Assembly: GCF_000422205.1 (NCBI RefSeq)
Contig: NZ_ATHV01000017.1
Location: 1-61,683, forward strand
Length of the DNA stretch: 61,683 nt
Reading direction: 5' to 3'
DNA from: Desulfovibrio sp. X2
GTDB taxonomy: Bacteria > Desulfobacterota > Desulfovibrionia > Desulfovibrionales > Desulfovibrionaceae
A program made the translations under genes and the position numbers. The notes below the pieces were generated by a model. It was not told the DNA's origin, did no database searches, and saw only the letters and a list, made by a program, of their open reading frames with translations. Position 1 is the stretch's first letter. Each line of letters starts with the position of its first letter. Below are positions 41,351-53,698 of this stretch, piece by piece.

Positions 41351-43691
41351 GACGCCCGACGGACACGCCATGCCCCTGGCCGAGCTCGAGCGCCGCCTGC
41401 GCCATCTGGAGGAGCAGCGCCGCGCCACCCTGGACGCCCTGGAGCTGGCCGCGAGCTCGGGCGATTTCGAGGCGGCGCCGGGCCGCTTCGAGAGTCCCGA
41501 CGACGTGCTGCGCGACACGGTCGCGCGCGTCCGCCGCCTGATCCCTTTCGACACCCTGGGCTTTTGGCTCGTGGACGAGGACAGCGCGAACATGGTGCTT
41601 CGCCTGTCCCTGCCCGGGGAGGCCGGGGCCGAACTCACGGCCGAGTTCGAGCGGCTGGCCGCGGAGAGCATCACCGGCCTGGCCCTGCGCGGGCTGCGCG
41701 GCGTGCACGTGGCCGGCCGCGGGGAGGGCAGTCGCCTCGTGGTCCACGCCCTGGCAACGGCCGCACGCGTGCGCGGGCTGATGATCGGCTCCATAGGCGC
41801 CGCCTCCTTCGCCGAGCTTCCGGACACCTGCCTGCCCATGCTGACCATCCTCCTGCAGAGCGCGGCCTCCTCGCTCGAGGGACTCGAGCTCTACAGCCTG
41901 CTGCGCCGCAAGAACACCGCCCTGCGCGAGAGCCTGGCCCGCCTTGCCGCGCAGGAGGAAGCCCTCAGGCGCGAGGTCGATGCGCGCAAGGAGGCGCAGC
42001 GCCGCCTGGAACTCATGGGGCAGGCCTTCGCCCACGCCATCGAGGCGGTCCTCGTCTGCGACGCCCGAGGCCGCGTGCTCGAAGCCAACCCGGCCTTCAA
42101 CGTGCTCACGGGCTTCGGCCACGAGGAGATCGGCGGCCGCCTGCTGCGGCGCCTGGTGGTGCGGTACAACGGACGGGAGACGCTGCGCGCCATGGTCGCG
42201 GGCCTTCGCGAAAAGGGGGAATACGCGGGCGACATAGCCTGCCCGTGCAAGAACGGCGGAAGCTTCCCGGCCCGCCTCTCCGTCGGCGCCGTGCCCGACG
42301 GTCCGGACGGGACGCCCTGCTACGTGGCCCTGTTCCACGACATGACGGAGGACAAGAAGAAGGAGGAGCGGATCCGCTACCAGGCGCACCACGATTCCCT
42401 GACGGGGCTGCCCAACCGCGCCCTGTTCCAGGACCGCCTCGGCATGGCCGTGGCCCGCGCGGAGCGCAGGAACGCGCGACTCGGCGTCTGCTTCCTGGAC
42501 ATCGACGACTTCAAGCGCATCAACGACTCCATGGGGCACCAGGTGGGCGACGAGCTCCTGTGCGACGTGGCCCGGCGGCTCACGGCCTTCATGCGCGCCG
42601 GGGACACCGTGGCCCGCCTGGGCGGGGACGAGTTCGTGATCATGGCCGAGGACCTGCGCGACCAGGCCGACGCCCTGCGCGTCTGCGAGCGCATCACCGC
42701 GGCGTTCGCGGAGCCGCTGGCAGCGGGCGGCGTGCCCCACCACCTCACGGTCAGCACCGGCGTGACCGTCTTTCCGGACGACGGCGTGAATCCGCAGATG
42801 CTCATCCGCAACGCGGACCTGGCCATGTACCGGGCCAAGGAGTCCGGCCACGGCCGCTGGCAGCTCTACACCCGCCAGCTCACGCGGCAGGCCAAGAAGC
42901 GGATGCAGACCGAACGGCTCCTGCGCCGGGCCATGGAGCGCGGCGAGATAGAGGTGCACTTCCAGCCCCAGGTGGACTTCGCGAGCAGCCGCGTCATCGG
43001 CGCCGAGGCCCTGGTCCGCTGGCGGCGCAAGGGACGGCTCGAGATGCCCGCCGCCTTCGTGCCCCAGGCCGAGGAGAGCGGCCTGATCACCCTGCTCGGC
43101 GAGGAGGTGCTGCGCCAGGCCTGCGGCCATGCCGCGCACTGGCGGAAGCTCGGCCACGATCTTCGCCTGGCCGTCAACGTCTCGGCGCGGCAGTTCGAGC
43201 AGGGCGACCTCTCGGAGGTGGTTGCCGGGATCATTCAGGAATCCGGCTTCCCGGCCGACAGGCTGGAGGTGGAGCTGACCGAGACGGCGCTCCTGCGCAG
43301 CGAGGAGCGGGTGCGCACGGTCCTGGACAAGCTCTGCGCCCTGGGCGTGGCCTCGGCAATCGACGATTTCGGCACGGGCTACTCCTCGCTCTCGCACCTG
43401 CGCCGCTTTCCCATCCGCTCGCTGAAGATAGACAGGGGGTTCGTGCGCGACCTGCCGGGCGACCAGAACAACGCCAGCATCGTGGAGGCCATCCTGTCCA
43501 TGGCCAGGAGCCTCGGACTGACCGTGGTGGCGGAGGGCATAGAGACCGAGGACCACCGCCGCTTCCTGCGCGCCCGCGGATGCGACTCCTACCAGGGCTA
43601 TCTCTTCAGCCCTCCCCTGCCGCCCGAGGAATTCGTCAGGCTGCTCGAGGACGGCGCGCGCCGCCGCCCCGCGCGCCGAAGCGGAGCCTGA
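41343..43691 (+). CDS. GAF-PAS-GGDEF-EAL c-di-GMP enzyme
   Basis: A 782-residue soluble protein. GAF-like region about 40-185, a coiled coil, PAS about 218-335, GGDEF about 345-500 and EAL about 515-770. The diguanylate cyclase motif GGDEF is intact (about 426-430), and an RAGD inhibitory site sits exactly five residues before it. The phosphodiesterase residues are also intact: EALVRW, ELTET, IDDFGTGYSS, AEGIETE and QGYLFSPPLP. Both making and breaking of c-di-GMP are therefore possible, with the net direction set by the sensor domains. It overlaps the HDOD gene, and a PilZ effector lies 2.3 kb upstream of its start. Confidence 0.93.
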   Translation: MHKTPDGHAMPLAELERRLRHLEEQRRATLDALELAASSGDFEAAPGRFESPDDVLRDTVARVRRLIPFDTLGFWLVDEDSANMVLRLSLPGEAGAELTAEFERLAAESITGLALRGLRGVHVAGRGEGSRLVVHALATAARVRGLMIGSIGAASFAELPDTCLPMLTILLQSAASSLEGLELYSLLRRKNTALRESLARLAAQEEALRREVDARKEAQRRLELMGQAFAHAIEAVLVCDARGRVLEANPAFNVLTGFGHEEIGGRLLRRLVVRYNGRETLRAMVAGLREKGEYAGDIACPCKNGGSFPARLSVGAVPDGPDGTPCYVALFHDMTEDKKKEERIRYQAHHDSLTGLPNRALFQDRLGMAVARAERRNARLGVCFLDIDDFKRINDSMGHQVGDELLCDVARRLTAFMRAGDTVARLGGDEFVIMAEDLRDQADALRVCERITAAFAEPLAAGGVPHHLTVSTGVTVFPDDGVNPQMLIRNADLAMYRAKESGHGRWQLYTRQLTRQAKKRMQTERLLRRAMERGEIEVHFQPQVDFASSRVIGAEALVRWRRKGRLEMPAAFVPQAEESGLITLLGEEVLRQACGHAAHWRKLGHDLRLAVNVSARQFEQGDLSEVVAGIIQESGFPADRLEVELTETALLRSEERVRTVLDKLCALGVASAIDDFGTGYSSLSHLRRFPIRSLKIDRGFVRDLPGDQNNASIVEAILSMARSLGLTVVAEGIETEDHRRFLRARGCDSYQGYLFSPPLPPEEFVRLLEDGARRRPARRSGA

Positions 43692-43724
43692 TCCGGCTCC
43701 GCGCGGCCTCGTCCGGACGTCTGC

Positions 43725-46271
<2,547 letters not shown>

Positions 46272-46302
46272 CTCTCCCCCTGCGGCCCCCCGCCGCGTGA
46301 GA

Positions 46303-48843
46303 CTACTTCTTGTCCTTGGAGGCGCCCTTGCGGGACTTGCCGCCCTTGGCGCCGTTCTCCTCGTTCTTCCCCATGAACTCGCGCAGCCCCTCGGCCAGCT
46401 CCGTGAGCTTGGCGTCGGCCAGGCCGAAGACCGAATCCTCGGGGAACTTGTCGTGCTCGTCGCGCGTTCCGGCCTCGCGGCCGGTGAGATGGGCTATGCC
46501 CTCCTCCAGCGTGCGCACGGCCCAGACGTGGAACTTCCCCTCCCCGACCGCCTTTACGACCTCGGGCGCGAGCATCAGGTCCTTGACGTTGGCGGCCGGG
46601 ATCATCACCCCCTGCGTGCCGGTGAGCCCCTTGTGCCTGCAGCACAGGAAGAAGCCCTCGATCTTCTCGTTGACCCCGCCGATGGGCTGGACCTCGCCCT
46701 TCTGGTTGACCGAGCCGGTCACGGCCACGTCCTGGCGCAACGCCACGCCCGAGAGCGCGGACAGGAGCGCGTAGGCCTCGGTGGACGAGGCCGAGTCGCC
46801 GTCGATGCCGCCGTAGGACTGCTCGAAGGCGATGGACGCGGCCAGGGTGAGCGGCCGGTTCTGGGAGAAGGTGCGGCGCAGCCAGCCCGAGAGGATGAGC
46901 ACGCCCTTGTTGTGCGTGGGGCCGGAAAGCTCGGCCTCGCGCTCGATGTTGATGATGCCCTCCTTGCCCATGGAGACCGAGGCGGTGATGCGCGAGGGGC
47001 GGCCGAAGGCGTAGTCGGCCATGCCGTAGACCGCGAGCCCGTTGACCTGGCCCACGGCCGCGCCGGTGACGTCCACGAAGAGCGAGCCGCGGTCGATCAT
47101 CTCCTGCAGCCGCTCCTCGATCTGGTTGTGGCGGTGTATGCGCGCGTCCACCGCCCCCTGCACGTGCTCGGCCTCGACCGTGTCCGCGCCCGCCCGCCGG
47201 GCGAAGAAGTCGGCCTCCTGCAAGAGGTCCGTGAGGCGCGGGAAGGCCGTGGTCATCTTCTCGCGCCTGCCCGCCATGCGCACGGCCTCCTCCACCACGC
47301 GGGCCACACCCGAGGCGGAAAACGGGGCGAGCTTCTCCTCGTCGCAGATGGCGCTCACGAAGCGGGCGGTCTTGGAGACGGCCTCCTCGTCGCGGTCCAT
47401 GCTCGTCTCCCAGTCGGCCCGGACCTTGAAGATCTTGCCCATGTCCGGGTCGTAGGCGCGCAGCAGGGCGTAGAGGTAGGAGTCGCCGTAGACCACCACC
47501 TTGACCTTCATGGGGATGGGCTCGGGCTTGAGCCCCGTGGCGGTGAAGAAATAGTAGGGGTCGTAGGTCTCGATCTCGATCTGCTCGGTCTTGAGCGAGC
47601 GCTTGAGCGTGGGCCAGACGCCCGGCTCCATGATCGCGTCCATGAGGTTCAGCACCAGGAAGCCGCCGTTGGCCTTGACGAAGGCGCCCGCCTTGATGCG
47701 CGAGAAGTCCGTGCGCCAGGTGCCGGTGCGGTCCGTGACCCGCTCGATGGAGCCGAAGAGGTTCCTGTAGGTGGGGTACGACTCGATGATCACCGGAGGC
47801 CCCTTGGTCTCCGAGTTGTCCACGATCAGGTTGACCTCGTAGGGGTGCAGCACGGCCTCGGCCTGCGGGGTCATCATCATGCCGGGGATGGGGCCCTGCA
47901 TCTGCTTGCCGAGGTTGCGCAGGTCGTCGAGGTTCTCCACCATGTGCTCGAGCACCGCGTCCAGGTAGTCCTCGATCTTCTGCTCCGCATACTTCTCGCG
48001 CAGCGGCTTCATGGCCTCCTGGGCCCAGGACATGAGCACCAGGCGGTCCACCTCCTCGTGCTTCTTCTGGACCTCCTTCTGCATCTCGCGCACCTGCTGG
48101 ATGATGTGGTCGATCTCCTCCTTGACCTGCTCGCGCTTGCCCTTCAGCCGCTCGAACTCCTCGCGCGGGAAGCGGCCGTGCTCCACCATGTCCTCGAGCT
48201 CGATGAGCCTTTTGGGCTGTCCGTCCACCACGGGCAGGACGTCGGGCCGCGTGAAGGGGCCCATCTGCATGTTCACGACCACGAGGCCCGTGTCGCGGAC
48301 CTTCTCCTCCATCTCCTTGTAGAAGGCCATGACGCGCTTCTCGTGCGCCTCGGCGATGGAGTTCTTGCGCTGGATGTACTCCTCGCTCTCGAAGATCTGG
48401 GGCACCTCGCGCTTCACCTGCTCCAGGAACTCCTTCATGCCCTTTTGGAACTCGAGCCCCTTGCCCGCGGTGAAGCGCAGCAGGATGGGCTGCTCGGCGT
48501 GCTTGAAGTTGTTCACGTAGGCCAGGTCCTCGGGCACGCCGTCCTCGCCCGAGAGGTCGTGCAGGAGGCGCTTGATGGTCGAGAGCCTGCCGGTGCCCGA
48601 GGGGCCGGTGAGAAAGATGTTGTAGCCCTTGCCCGTGAGGCCCATGCCGAAGCCGAAGGCCTCCACGCCGCGCTTCTGGCCCAGGATCTCGTCCAGGGGC
48701 TCGAGATCGGCCGTGGAGGAGAAGCCGAGGGAGGCGGGGTCGCAGCGCCAGCGCAGGTCCTGGGGCGAAAGAGCGGCCGGGGAGGACGTGGACGATTTTT
48801 CGGAGGAGCGGGCAGGGCCGTTCTTTTTCGTGCGTGCGGGCAT
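46303..48843 (-). CDS. Lon-like ATP-dependent protease (AAA_32 type)
   Basis: An 846-residue Lon-family protease of the type without the usual LON substrate domain. An N-terminal AAA region has Walker A GPSGTGR (Arg where Lys is normal; this subfamily commonly has GxGR). A long charged insertion with coiled coils follows (about 160-300). A second ATPase-like part and the C-terminal Lon protease domain complete it. The catalytic Ser is in GGIDGDSASSTEAYALLSAL and the Lys in GGVNEKIEGFF. The last 30 residues are Lys/Gly-rich. It lies 14 bases after the hsp20 stop, so the two make a chaperone-protease unit likely induced by stress. The start is the ATG at 48843 with GGAG upstream. Confidence 0.9.
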   Translation of the reverse strand: MPARTKKNGPARSSEKSSTSSPAALSPQDLRWRCDPASLGFSSTADLEPLDEILGQKRGVEAFGFGMGLTGKGYNIFLTGPSGTGRLSTIKRLLHDLSGEDGVPEDLAYVNNFKHAEQPILLRFTAGKGLEFQKGMKEFLEQVKREVPQIFESEEYIQRKNSIAEAHEKRVMAFYKEMEEKVRDTGLVVVNMQMGPFTRPDVLPVVDGQPKRLIELEDMVEHGRFPREEFERLKGKREQVKEEIDHIIQQVREMQKEVQKKHEEVDRLVLMSWAQEAMKPLREKYAEQKIEDYLDAVLEHMVENLDDLRNLGKQMQGPIPGMMMTPQAEAVLHPYEVNLIVDNSETKGPPVIIESYPTYRNLFGSIERVTDRTGTWRTDFSRIKAGAFVKANGGFLVLNLMDAIMEPGVWPTLKRSLKTEQIEIETYDPYYFFTATGLKPEPIPMKVKVVVYGDSYLYALLRAYDPDMGKIFKVRADWETSMDRDEEAVSKTARFVSAICDEEKLAPFSASGVARVVEEAVRMAGRREKMTTAFPRLTDLLQEADFFARRAGADTVEAEHVQGAVDARIHRHNQIEERLQEMIDRGSLFVDVTGAAVGQVNGLAVYGMADYAFGRPSRITASVSMGKEGIINIEREAELSGPTHNKGVLILSGWLRRTFSQNRPLTLAASIAFEQSYGGIDGDSASSTEAYALLSALSGVALRQDVAVTGSVNQKGEVQPIGGVNEKIEGFFLCCRHKGLTGTQGVMIPAANVKDLMLAPEVVKAVGEGKFHVWAVRTLEEGIAHLTGREAGTRDEHDKFPEDSVFGLADAKLTELAEGLREFMGKNEENGAKGGKSRKGASKDKK

Positions 48844-48857
48844 GGTCGGCTCCAGGG

Positions 48858-49265
48858 TCAGGTGTTTTCGCAGGTCACGGAGAGTCGGGCCACGGTGCCC
48901 GCGCGGCGCGGCAGGGTCACGGTCAGCGTGCGGCCGTCGTGCGCGGCGCGCGCCCCCGACGGCTCCACGGCCACGGGCAGGCCGATGCTCCTCTTCAGGC
49001 TGCGCGACGCGCCGCCGCCCGCGCTGCGGGCCGTGACGGCGAGGCTGCGCTCCGTGGCGGCGACCTCGATCTCGTCGCCCGAGAAGCCGGGCAGATCGAC
49101 CTCGACCACCACGAGCCTCTCCGCCTCGTCCAGGCGCACGCGCATCCCGGCGGCGCCTTTCAGGGGAGGCAGCCCGAAGTCGTCGCACAGGGCAGCGAAG
49201 AGCTGGTCCATGTCGCGGCGCAGAAGCTCGATCTGCGACTCCCCCCAAATCTTCAGTTCAGCCAT
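48858..49265 (-). CDS. Hsp20/alpha-crystallin small heat-shock protein
   Basis: A 135-residue small chaperone that holds unfolding proteins. The alpha-crystallin domain (about 40-130) includes VVVEVDLPGFSGDEIEV and ends RTLTVTLPRRAG. The A-x-x-x-G-x-L signature is present as ARAAHDGRTLTV. The C-terminal IxI/V tail is not obvious. AGGAGGA precedes the ATG at 49265; the longer in-frame start at 49385 is beyond the predicted -10 and so excluded. It is the first gene of the hsp20-lon unit, under a promoter sharing its -10 block with ftsH. Confidence 0.9.
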   Translation of the reverse strand: MAELKIWGESQIELLRRDMDQLFAALCDDFGLPPLKGAAGMRVRLDEAERLVVVEVDLPGFSGDEIEVAATERSLAVTARSAGGGASRSLKRSIGLPVAVEPSGARAAHDGRTLTVTLPRRAGTVARLSVTCENT

Positions 49266-49385
49266 CGGCGCATCCTCCTGGGCTTCCCGCCGTCCCGGAC
49301 GATCGTCCTCCCGCCCGGCAGGCCCGACAGGGGCGGGAACGGGGCCGGACGGGGACCGCGCGGGGCGGACGGGATTCTGGCTCAA

Positions 49386-49415
49386 AGCCTAGCACGAAGC
49401 GGCGGAGAGGAACAA
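49386..49415 (-). promoter_or_regulatory. predicted hsp20 promoter
   Basis: On the minus strand TTGTTC, an 18-bp spacer and TAGGCT. The block CGTGCTAGGCT is identical to that of the ftsH promoter (21621-21631). No CIRCE element is seen. Confidence 0.5.
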
Positions 49416-49469
49416 GAAGAAGAAGCGGCGGCAGGCACTTTCGCCCCGGCGCCCTTTGCCGGACCGGCT

Positions 49470-51962
49470 TCAGGACTTGCCGGAGGGCGGCAGCAGGGCC
49501 TCGACGGCGCCTGCCAGCCTCTCCACGGAGAGCGGCTTCTCGAGGTAGCCGTCCATGCCCGCCTCGCGGGCCCGGGGTTCGGCCAGGCGCGCCGGGGTGG
49601 CCGAGACGGCCAGGAGCGGCAGGGAGGGCACGCCGGCATCGCCGCGCCGCACGAGCCCGGCCAGGGCGAGCCCGTCGAGCCCCGGCAGGTTCAGGTCGAG
49701 CAGGGCCAGGTCGTAGCCGCCCTCGCGCAGGTGGGCCAGGGCCTCGCGGCCGTCCGGGGCGACGACCGCCGTGTGCCCCAGGCGCTGCAGGATGCGCCTC
49801 GCCAGGTGCTGGTTGACCAGGCTGTCCTCGGCCACGAGCACGCGCAGGGAACGCTGCCGGGCCCCGTCCGGCGCGTCCCCGGGCTCCCGGCTCCCGTCCG
49901 GCTCGGCCCTGTTTTTCGCCAGGGCATCGGTCGCGGGCCCCGGCGGCAGGGGCAGGGTCAGCGAGAGGCTGAAGGACGAGCCGTGGCCCGGGGTGCTGCG
50001 CAGCTTCACCTCGCCGCCCATGAGCCCGGCCAGGCGGCGCACCAGGGCGAGGCCCAGGCCGCTGCCGCCGTGGCTGCGCGTGAGCGTCTCCTCGGTCTGG
50101 GTGAAGGCCGAGAAGATGGACTCGTGCAGCCGCTCCGGAATGCCCGGTCCGGAATCCTCGACCGTGAAGCGCATGGCCGCCGCGGGGACGTCTTCCCGGG
50201 CCGGACCCCTGCCCGGCACGGACGCGGGCGACGACTCCACGATCAGGCGCACCCCTCCGGCGGCGGTGAACTTGACGGCGTTGCCGACGAGGTTCTGCAG
50301 GATCTGGCGCAGGTGGGCGGCGTCGCCCACGACCATGGCGGGCACCTCGCGCCCGGCGTGCAGGCCGAGCGCCAGCCCCTTCTCCGCGGCCTTCCGTCCG
50401 AAGAGCTCCACGACCTCGGCGCACACGGCGCGCGGGTCGAAGGGCGCAAAGGCGAGGTGCAGGCGGCCCGTGTCCGCGCGCGCGAGGTCCAGGACGTCGT
50501 TGATCACGGCCAGGAGCGAGGAGGCGGCCTCGCGCACGTAGCGGAGGTTCTGGCCCTGCTCCGGCGTCAGGGGGGTCTCCAGGGTCAGGTCGGCGAAGCC
50601 GATGATGCCGTTTAGGGGAGTGCGCATCTCGTGGCTCATGGTCGCCAGGAAGTCGGACTTGGCCCGGCTCGCGGCGCGGGCCGCGCGCGTGGCCGAGGCC
50701 AGCCGGTCCTGGATGCGCGCGCGGCGGCCTATCTCGCGGCGAAGCCCGGCGTCGGCCTCGTCCAGGGAGCGCTCCACGCCCGCGATGCGCCTCTTGAAGA
50801 GCGCGAACACCAGCCAGCCGAGCAGCCCGCCGAACGCGGCCAGCCCAAGGCAGAAGGCCCGCGCCGCCGCGCGCCGGGAGGTGACGTCCAGGAGCACGGC
50901 CAGCCGCGCCCGGGGCGCCGCGGCCTCGGCCGCGACCGTTTCCGCCGTAGTCCCGGCCGAAGTTCCCGAAAGGAATCCGAGGGGCGCCACCCCGGCCAGG
51001 TAGTCCGTGCCCTCCTGGGGGGCGAGGAAGGCGGCGCGCGGCGCGCGGGACGCGGCCAGGGCGCGGGCCAGCCCGTCGGGCAGGGCGGGCAGCGTGGCCT
51101 GGACCACGGCCTCGCGCGGCAGCTCGTCCCAGCCCTGGACGAAGCCGCGCTCCGCCGCGCCGTGTTCCCACGCGGGCCGGTCGAGCAGCCCCTTGTCCAC
51201 CGTCAGGACCAGATCGGCGCCGATGAGCCCGGCGACCGAGGGCAGAAGGCCCCCCATGTCCGCGCCGAGCTCGATGTAGCCGAGCACGCGGCCCTGGCGC
51301 ACCACCGGGGCAGCGGCATAGAGCGCGAGGCGCCCTGCCGGGGAGACCTCGAGGCCCGCGGCCCGGCCGCCCGCGTCGAAGAGGCCGCGGCCGGACACGG
51401 CGCCGCCGTCCAGGGCAAGCACGGGGTCGTGCAGCCGCACGTCGCCCATGCGGGCGGGCTCGTGCAGCCGCCAGACCACGCGGCGCTCCGCGTCGAGGAT
51501 GAGGAAGCGGTCGAGCCCCTGGGTGGCGCGCAGCCGGGCGAAATCGCCGCCCGCAAGGGCCAGCAGGCGCACGCGGTCCGTGACCTCGAGCGCCCGCGCC
51601 AGGTCGTCGCGCGCGGTCAGGAAGTCGATGAAGCCGAAGAGCCGCCTGGCCTCGGAGGAGATGCGCCGCCGCATCTCGCGCAGCGCCAGGTCGCGGGTGG
51701 CCTGGGCCTCGCGCGCGGCCTCGCGGCCGAGCAGGAACCAGGCGCCCGTGCTGCCGAGCGCCACGATGAGGGCCAGGGCCGCGGCCAGGGGCAGGAGCAC
51801 GGCGCGGCGCACCGAGCCCCGCGGCTGCGGCTCGCGCGCCAGGACGCGCGGCACGCGGCGCGCGCTACTCTGCCCCTGCGGGTCGGAATCCCCGTCCGAG
51901 GGCGCGGCGGACTTGTCGCCCCCGCCGCGCTCCGCCTCGTCGGGCAGCGAGTCGTCAGGCAA
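49470..51962 (-). CDS. membrane-bound hybrid histidine kinase with receiver
   Basis: An 830-residue sensor kinase. Membrane helix 1 is at about 54-78 and helix 2 at about 365-388. Between them is a roughly 285-residue extracytoplasmic sensor with a CHASE4/Cache-like pattern ([26 protein letters not shown]). A coiled coil, the His domain (phospho-His near 442 in [12 protein letters not shown]), the ATPase domain ([22 protein letters not shown]) and a receiver (about 700-825; [16 protein letters not shown]) follow. The start ATG lies inside the 3' end of the aldolase gene (8-base overlap), so the kinase is translationally coupled to a glycolytic/gluconeogenic enzyme, which is an odd pairing. 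Confidence 0.9.
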   Translation of the reverse strand: MPDDSLPDEAERGGGDKSAAPSDGDSDPQGQSSARRVPRVLAREPQPRGSVRRAVLLPLAAALALIVALGSTGAWFLLGREAAREAQATRDLALREMRRRISSEARRLFGFIDFLTARDDLARALEVTDRVRLLALAGGDFARLRATQGLDRFLILDAERRVVWRLHEPARMGDVRLHDPVLALDGGAVSGRGLFDAGGRAAGLEVSPAGRLALYAAAPVVRQGRVLGYIELGADMGGLLPSVAGLIGADLVLTVDKGLLDRPAWEHGAAERGFVQGWDELPREAVVQATLPALPDGLARALAASRAPRAAFLAPQEGTDYLAGVAPLGFLSGTSAGTTAETVAAEAAAPRARLAVLLDVTSRRAAARAFCLGLAAFGGLLGWLVFALFKRRIAGVERSLDEADAGLRREIGRRARIQDRLASATRAARAASRAKSDFLATMSHEMRTPLNGIIGFADLTLETPLTPEQGQNLRYVREAASSLLAVINDVLDLARADTGRLHLAFAPFDPRAVCAEVVELFGRKAAEKGLALGLHAGREVPAMVVGDAAHLRQILQNLVGNAVKFTAAGGVRLIVESSPASVPGRGPAREDVPAAAMRFTVEDSGPGIPERLHESIFSAFTQTEETLTRSHGGSGLGLALVRRLAGLMGGEVKLRSTPGHGSSFSLSLTLPLPPGPATDALAKNRAEPDGSREPGDAPDGARQRSLRVLVAEDSLVNQHLARRILQRLGHTAVVAPDGREALAHLREGGYDLALLDLNLPGLDGLALAGLVRRGDAGVPSLPLLAVSATPARLAEPRAREAGMDGYLEKPLSVERLAGAVEALLPPSGKS

Positions 51963-53004
51963 CGGTGATCGTCTCGTCGAGGTAGACGTCCTGGATCGCG
52001 TTCAGGAGCTTCACGCCCTCGTCCATGGGCCGCTGGAACGCCTTGCGGCCCGAGATCATGCCGAGCCCGCCCGCGCGCTTGTTGATCACCGCCGTGCGCA
52101 CGGCCTGGGCCATGTCGTTCTTGCCCGAGCCGCCGCCGGAGTTGATGAGCCCGCAGCGCCCCATGTAGCAGTTGGCCACCTGGTAGCGGCAGAGGTCCAC
52201 GGGATGGTCGGTGCACAGCTCGCCGTAGACCCTGGGGTTGGTGTGGCCGAAGCCGATGGCCGTGTAGCCGCCGTTCAGCGTGGCCTGCTTCTGCTTCACG
52301 ATGTCCGCGTGCATGGTGCTGGCCAGATGGTTGGCCTGGCCGGTCAGGTCCGCGGCCGTGTGGTAGTCCTTGCCGTCCTTCTTGAAGGCCGGGTTTCGCA
52401 GGTAGGCCCAGAGGATGGTGGCCATGCCGAGCTCGTGGGCCGCCTGGAACATCTCGGAGACCTCCTGGATCTCCCGGTTGGACTCGGGCGCGCCGAAGTA
52501 GACCGTGGCCCCCACGGCCACGGCGCCCATGTCGAAGGCCTGGCGCACGGAGGCGAAGGGGATCTGGTCGTACTTGCCGGGGTAGGTCAGCATCTCGTTG
52601 TGGTTGAGCTTGAGGATGAAGGGGATCTTGTGCGCGAACTTGCGCGCCACGCAGCCGAGCACCCCCAGGGTGGAGGCCACGGCGTTGCAGCCGCCCTCGA
52701 TGGCCAGGCGGACGATGTTCTCGGGGTCGAAGTAGACGGGTTCCGGCGCGAACGAGGCCGCGGCCGAGTGCTCCACGCCCTGGTCCACGGGCAGGATGGA
52801 GACGTAGCCCGTGTCCGCCAGGCGCCCGTGGCCGAGGATGGCCTGGAGGTTTCTGAGCACGTTCGGCGTGCGGTCCGAAAGGGCCCATACGCGGTCCACG
52901 AAGTCCGGCCCCGGCAGGTGCAGGCGCTCCTTGGGGAAGGTGGTGCAGACGTGCTCGAGGAGTGAACCTGCCTCGTCTCCGAGCAGGGCGGCGATGTCGG
53001 TCAT
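51955..53004 (-). CDS. fbaB: class I fructose-bisphosphate aldolase (FbaB type)
   Basis: A 349-residue Schiff-base aldolase of the DhnA/archaeal-type family, cleaving or forming fructose 1,6-bisphosphate. [12 protein letters not shown] is the family's opening segment. [11 protein letters not shown] and FILKLNHNE follow, and the [19 protein letters not shown] segment near the C-terminus binds phosphate. Its length equals E. coli FbaB. The ATG at 53004 begins the conserved domain; an in-frame start at 53172 would run through the promoter. The promoter overlaps an 11-bp inverted repeat. The related ADTH synthase (alternative shikimate entry) is the main confusable family; length and motifs favour the aldolase. 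Confidence 0.9.
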   Translation of the reverse strand: MTDIAALLGDEAGSLLEHVCTTFPKERLHLPGPDFVDRVWALSDRTPNVLRNLQAILGHGRLADTGYVSILPVDQGVEHSAAASFAPEPVYFDPENIVRLAIEGGCNAVASTLGVLGCVARKFAHKIPFILKLNHNEMLTYPGKYDQIPFASVRQAFDMGAVAVGATVYFGAPESNREIQEVSEMFQAAHELGMATILWAYLRNPAFKKDGKDYHTAADLTGQANHLASTMHADIVKQKQATLNGGYTAIGFGHTNPRVYGELCTDHPVDLCRYQVANCYMGRCGLINSGGGSGKNDMAQAVRTAVINKRAGGLGMISGRKAFQRPMDEGVKLLNAIQDVYLDETITVA

Positions 53005-53057
53005 TGTGTCGGTCCCCCTTTCCGGCGGCGCGCGCCGGGCTGTGGATGAATACCGGG

Positions 53058-53086
53058 ACCATACATCGCGCCGGGCCTTTTGGTAA
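53058..53086 (-). promoter_or_regulatory. predicted fbaB promoter
   Basis: On the minus strand TTACCA, a 17-bp spacer and TATGGT, about 55 bases before the start codon. Confidence 0.4.
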
Positions 53087-53107
53087 GTTCTTTTTTGGCC
53101 CGGCGCG
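53067..53107. promoter_or_regulatory. 11-bp inverted repeat overlapping the fbaB promoter
   Basis: CGCGCCGGGCC (53067-53077) and GGCCCGGCGCG (53097-53107) are exact inverted repeats around a 19-base T-rich core that includes the proposed -35. This suits a repressor or activator site, or in RNA a hairpin. It lies between the divergent fbaB and receiver genes and could act on both. Confidence 0.5.
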
Positions 53108-53254
53108 CTCCGGGACGGGGCCGCCGGGACGCGCGAGGGCGGGGCGGCATGCCCTCGGATCGGCCCCTGCACCGCTTCGGGCTGGCAAAACGCCGCGTTT
53201 CAGGCTAGCCTCGCGAAGCGGGCGGCCACGACGCCCTGCGACACAGGAGGTTAC

Positions 53255-53623
53255 ATGGCCAGGATCATCGTATTGGACGACGTGCTGGACGCCGGGGTGA
53301 TGATCAAACGCATCCTCTCCCGCAAGGGGCACGATGTGGAGCCCTTCACCGAGGAGGAGGACGCCCTGGCGTACGTGCGCGCCCACAAGGTGGACGTGGC
53401 CATCCTGGACATCAAGCTCAAGAAGATGAGCGGCGTGGACGTGCTCGAGGAGCTGAAGAAGCTCTCGCCCGCGACCAGGGTCATCATGCTCACCGGCTAT
53501 CCCACCCTCGAGACCGCGCGCGAGGCGCAGCAGCTGGGCGCCTTCGAGTACTGCGTCAAGCCCATCGACAAGGACGAGCTCGAGGAGAAGGTGGCCATAG
53601 CCCTGGAAGAGAGCGGCCGCTAG
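53255..53623 (+). CDS. single-domain response regulator (CheY-like)
   Basis: A 122-residue stand-alone receiver. Phosphorylation residues are intact: Asp8/Asp9, the acceptor Asp52 in AILDIKLKKMSG, Thr80 and Lys102 in YCVKP. The usual Pro after the acceptor loop is replaced (LKKMSG). There is no output domain. An SD-like GGAGG precedes the ATG. It lies 75 bases before the PEP-synthase-like gene on the same strand and is probably co-transcribed with it. A hybrid kinase lies 1.3 kb away, divergent, and could be its donor. Confidence 0.93.
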   Translation: MARIIVLDDVLDAGVMIKRILSRKGHDVEPFTEEEDALAYVRAHKVDVAILDIKLKKMSGVDVLEELKKLSPATRVIMLTGYPTLETAREAQQLGAFEYCVKPIDKDELEEKVAIALEESGR

Positions 53624-53698
53624 CCCCCGCCCGGCCGCGGCCGTCCCGACCCGACAACGACTTTGCGCATCGCGCGGACGTCGCACGAGGAATCCGCC

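Noticed and set aside
51955-53004. Aldolase gene considered as ADTH synthase (alternative aromatic pathway)
   Set aside because: The length (349) and segments match FbaB-type fructose-bisphosphate aldolase, and a canonical DAHP synthase and AroB are present nearby.
53183-53211. Sigma-54-like GG/GC spacing before the receiver gene
   Set aside because: The GG and GC dinucleotides are one base off the required spacing, and the sigma-70-like alternative is also weak, so no promoter was listed.
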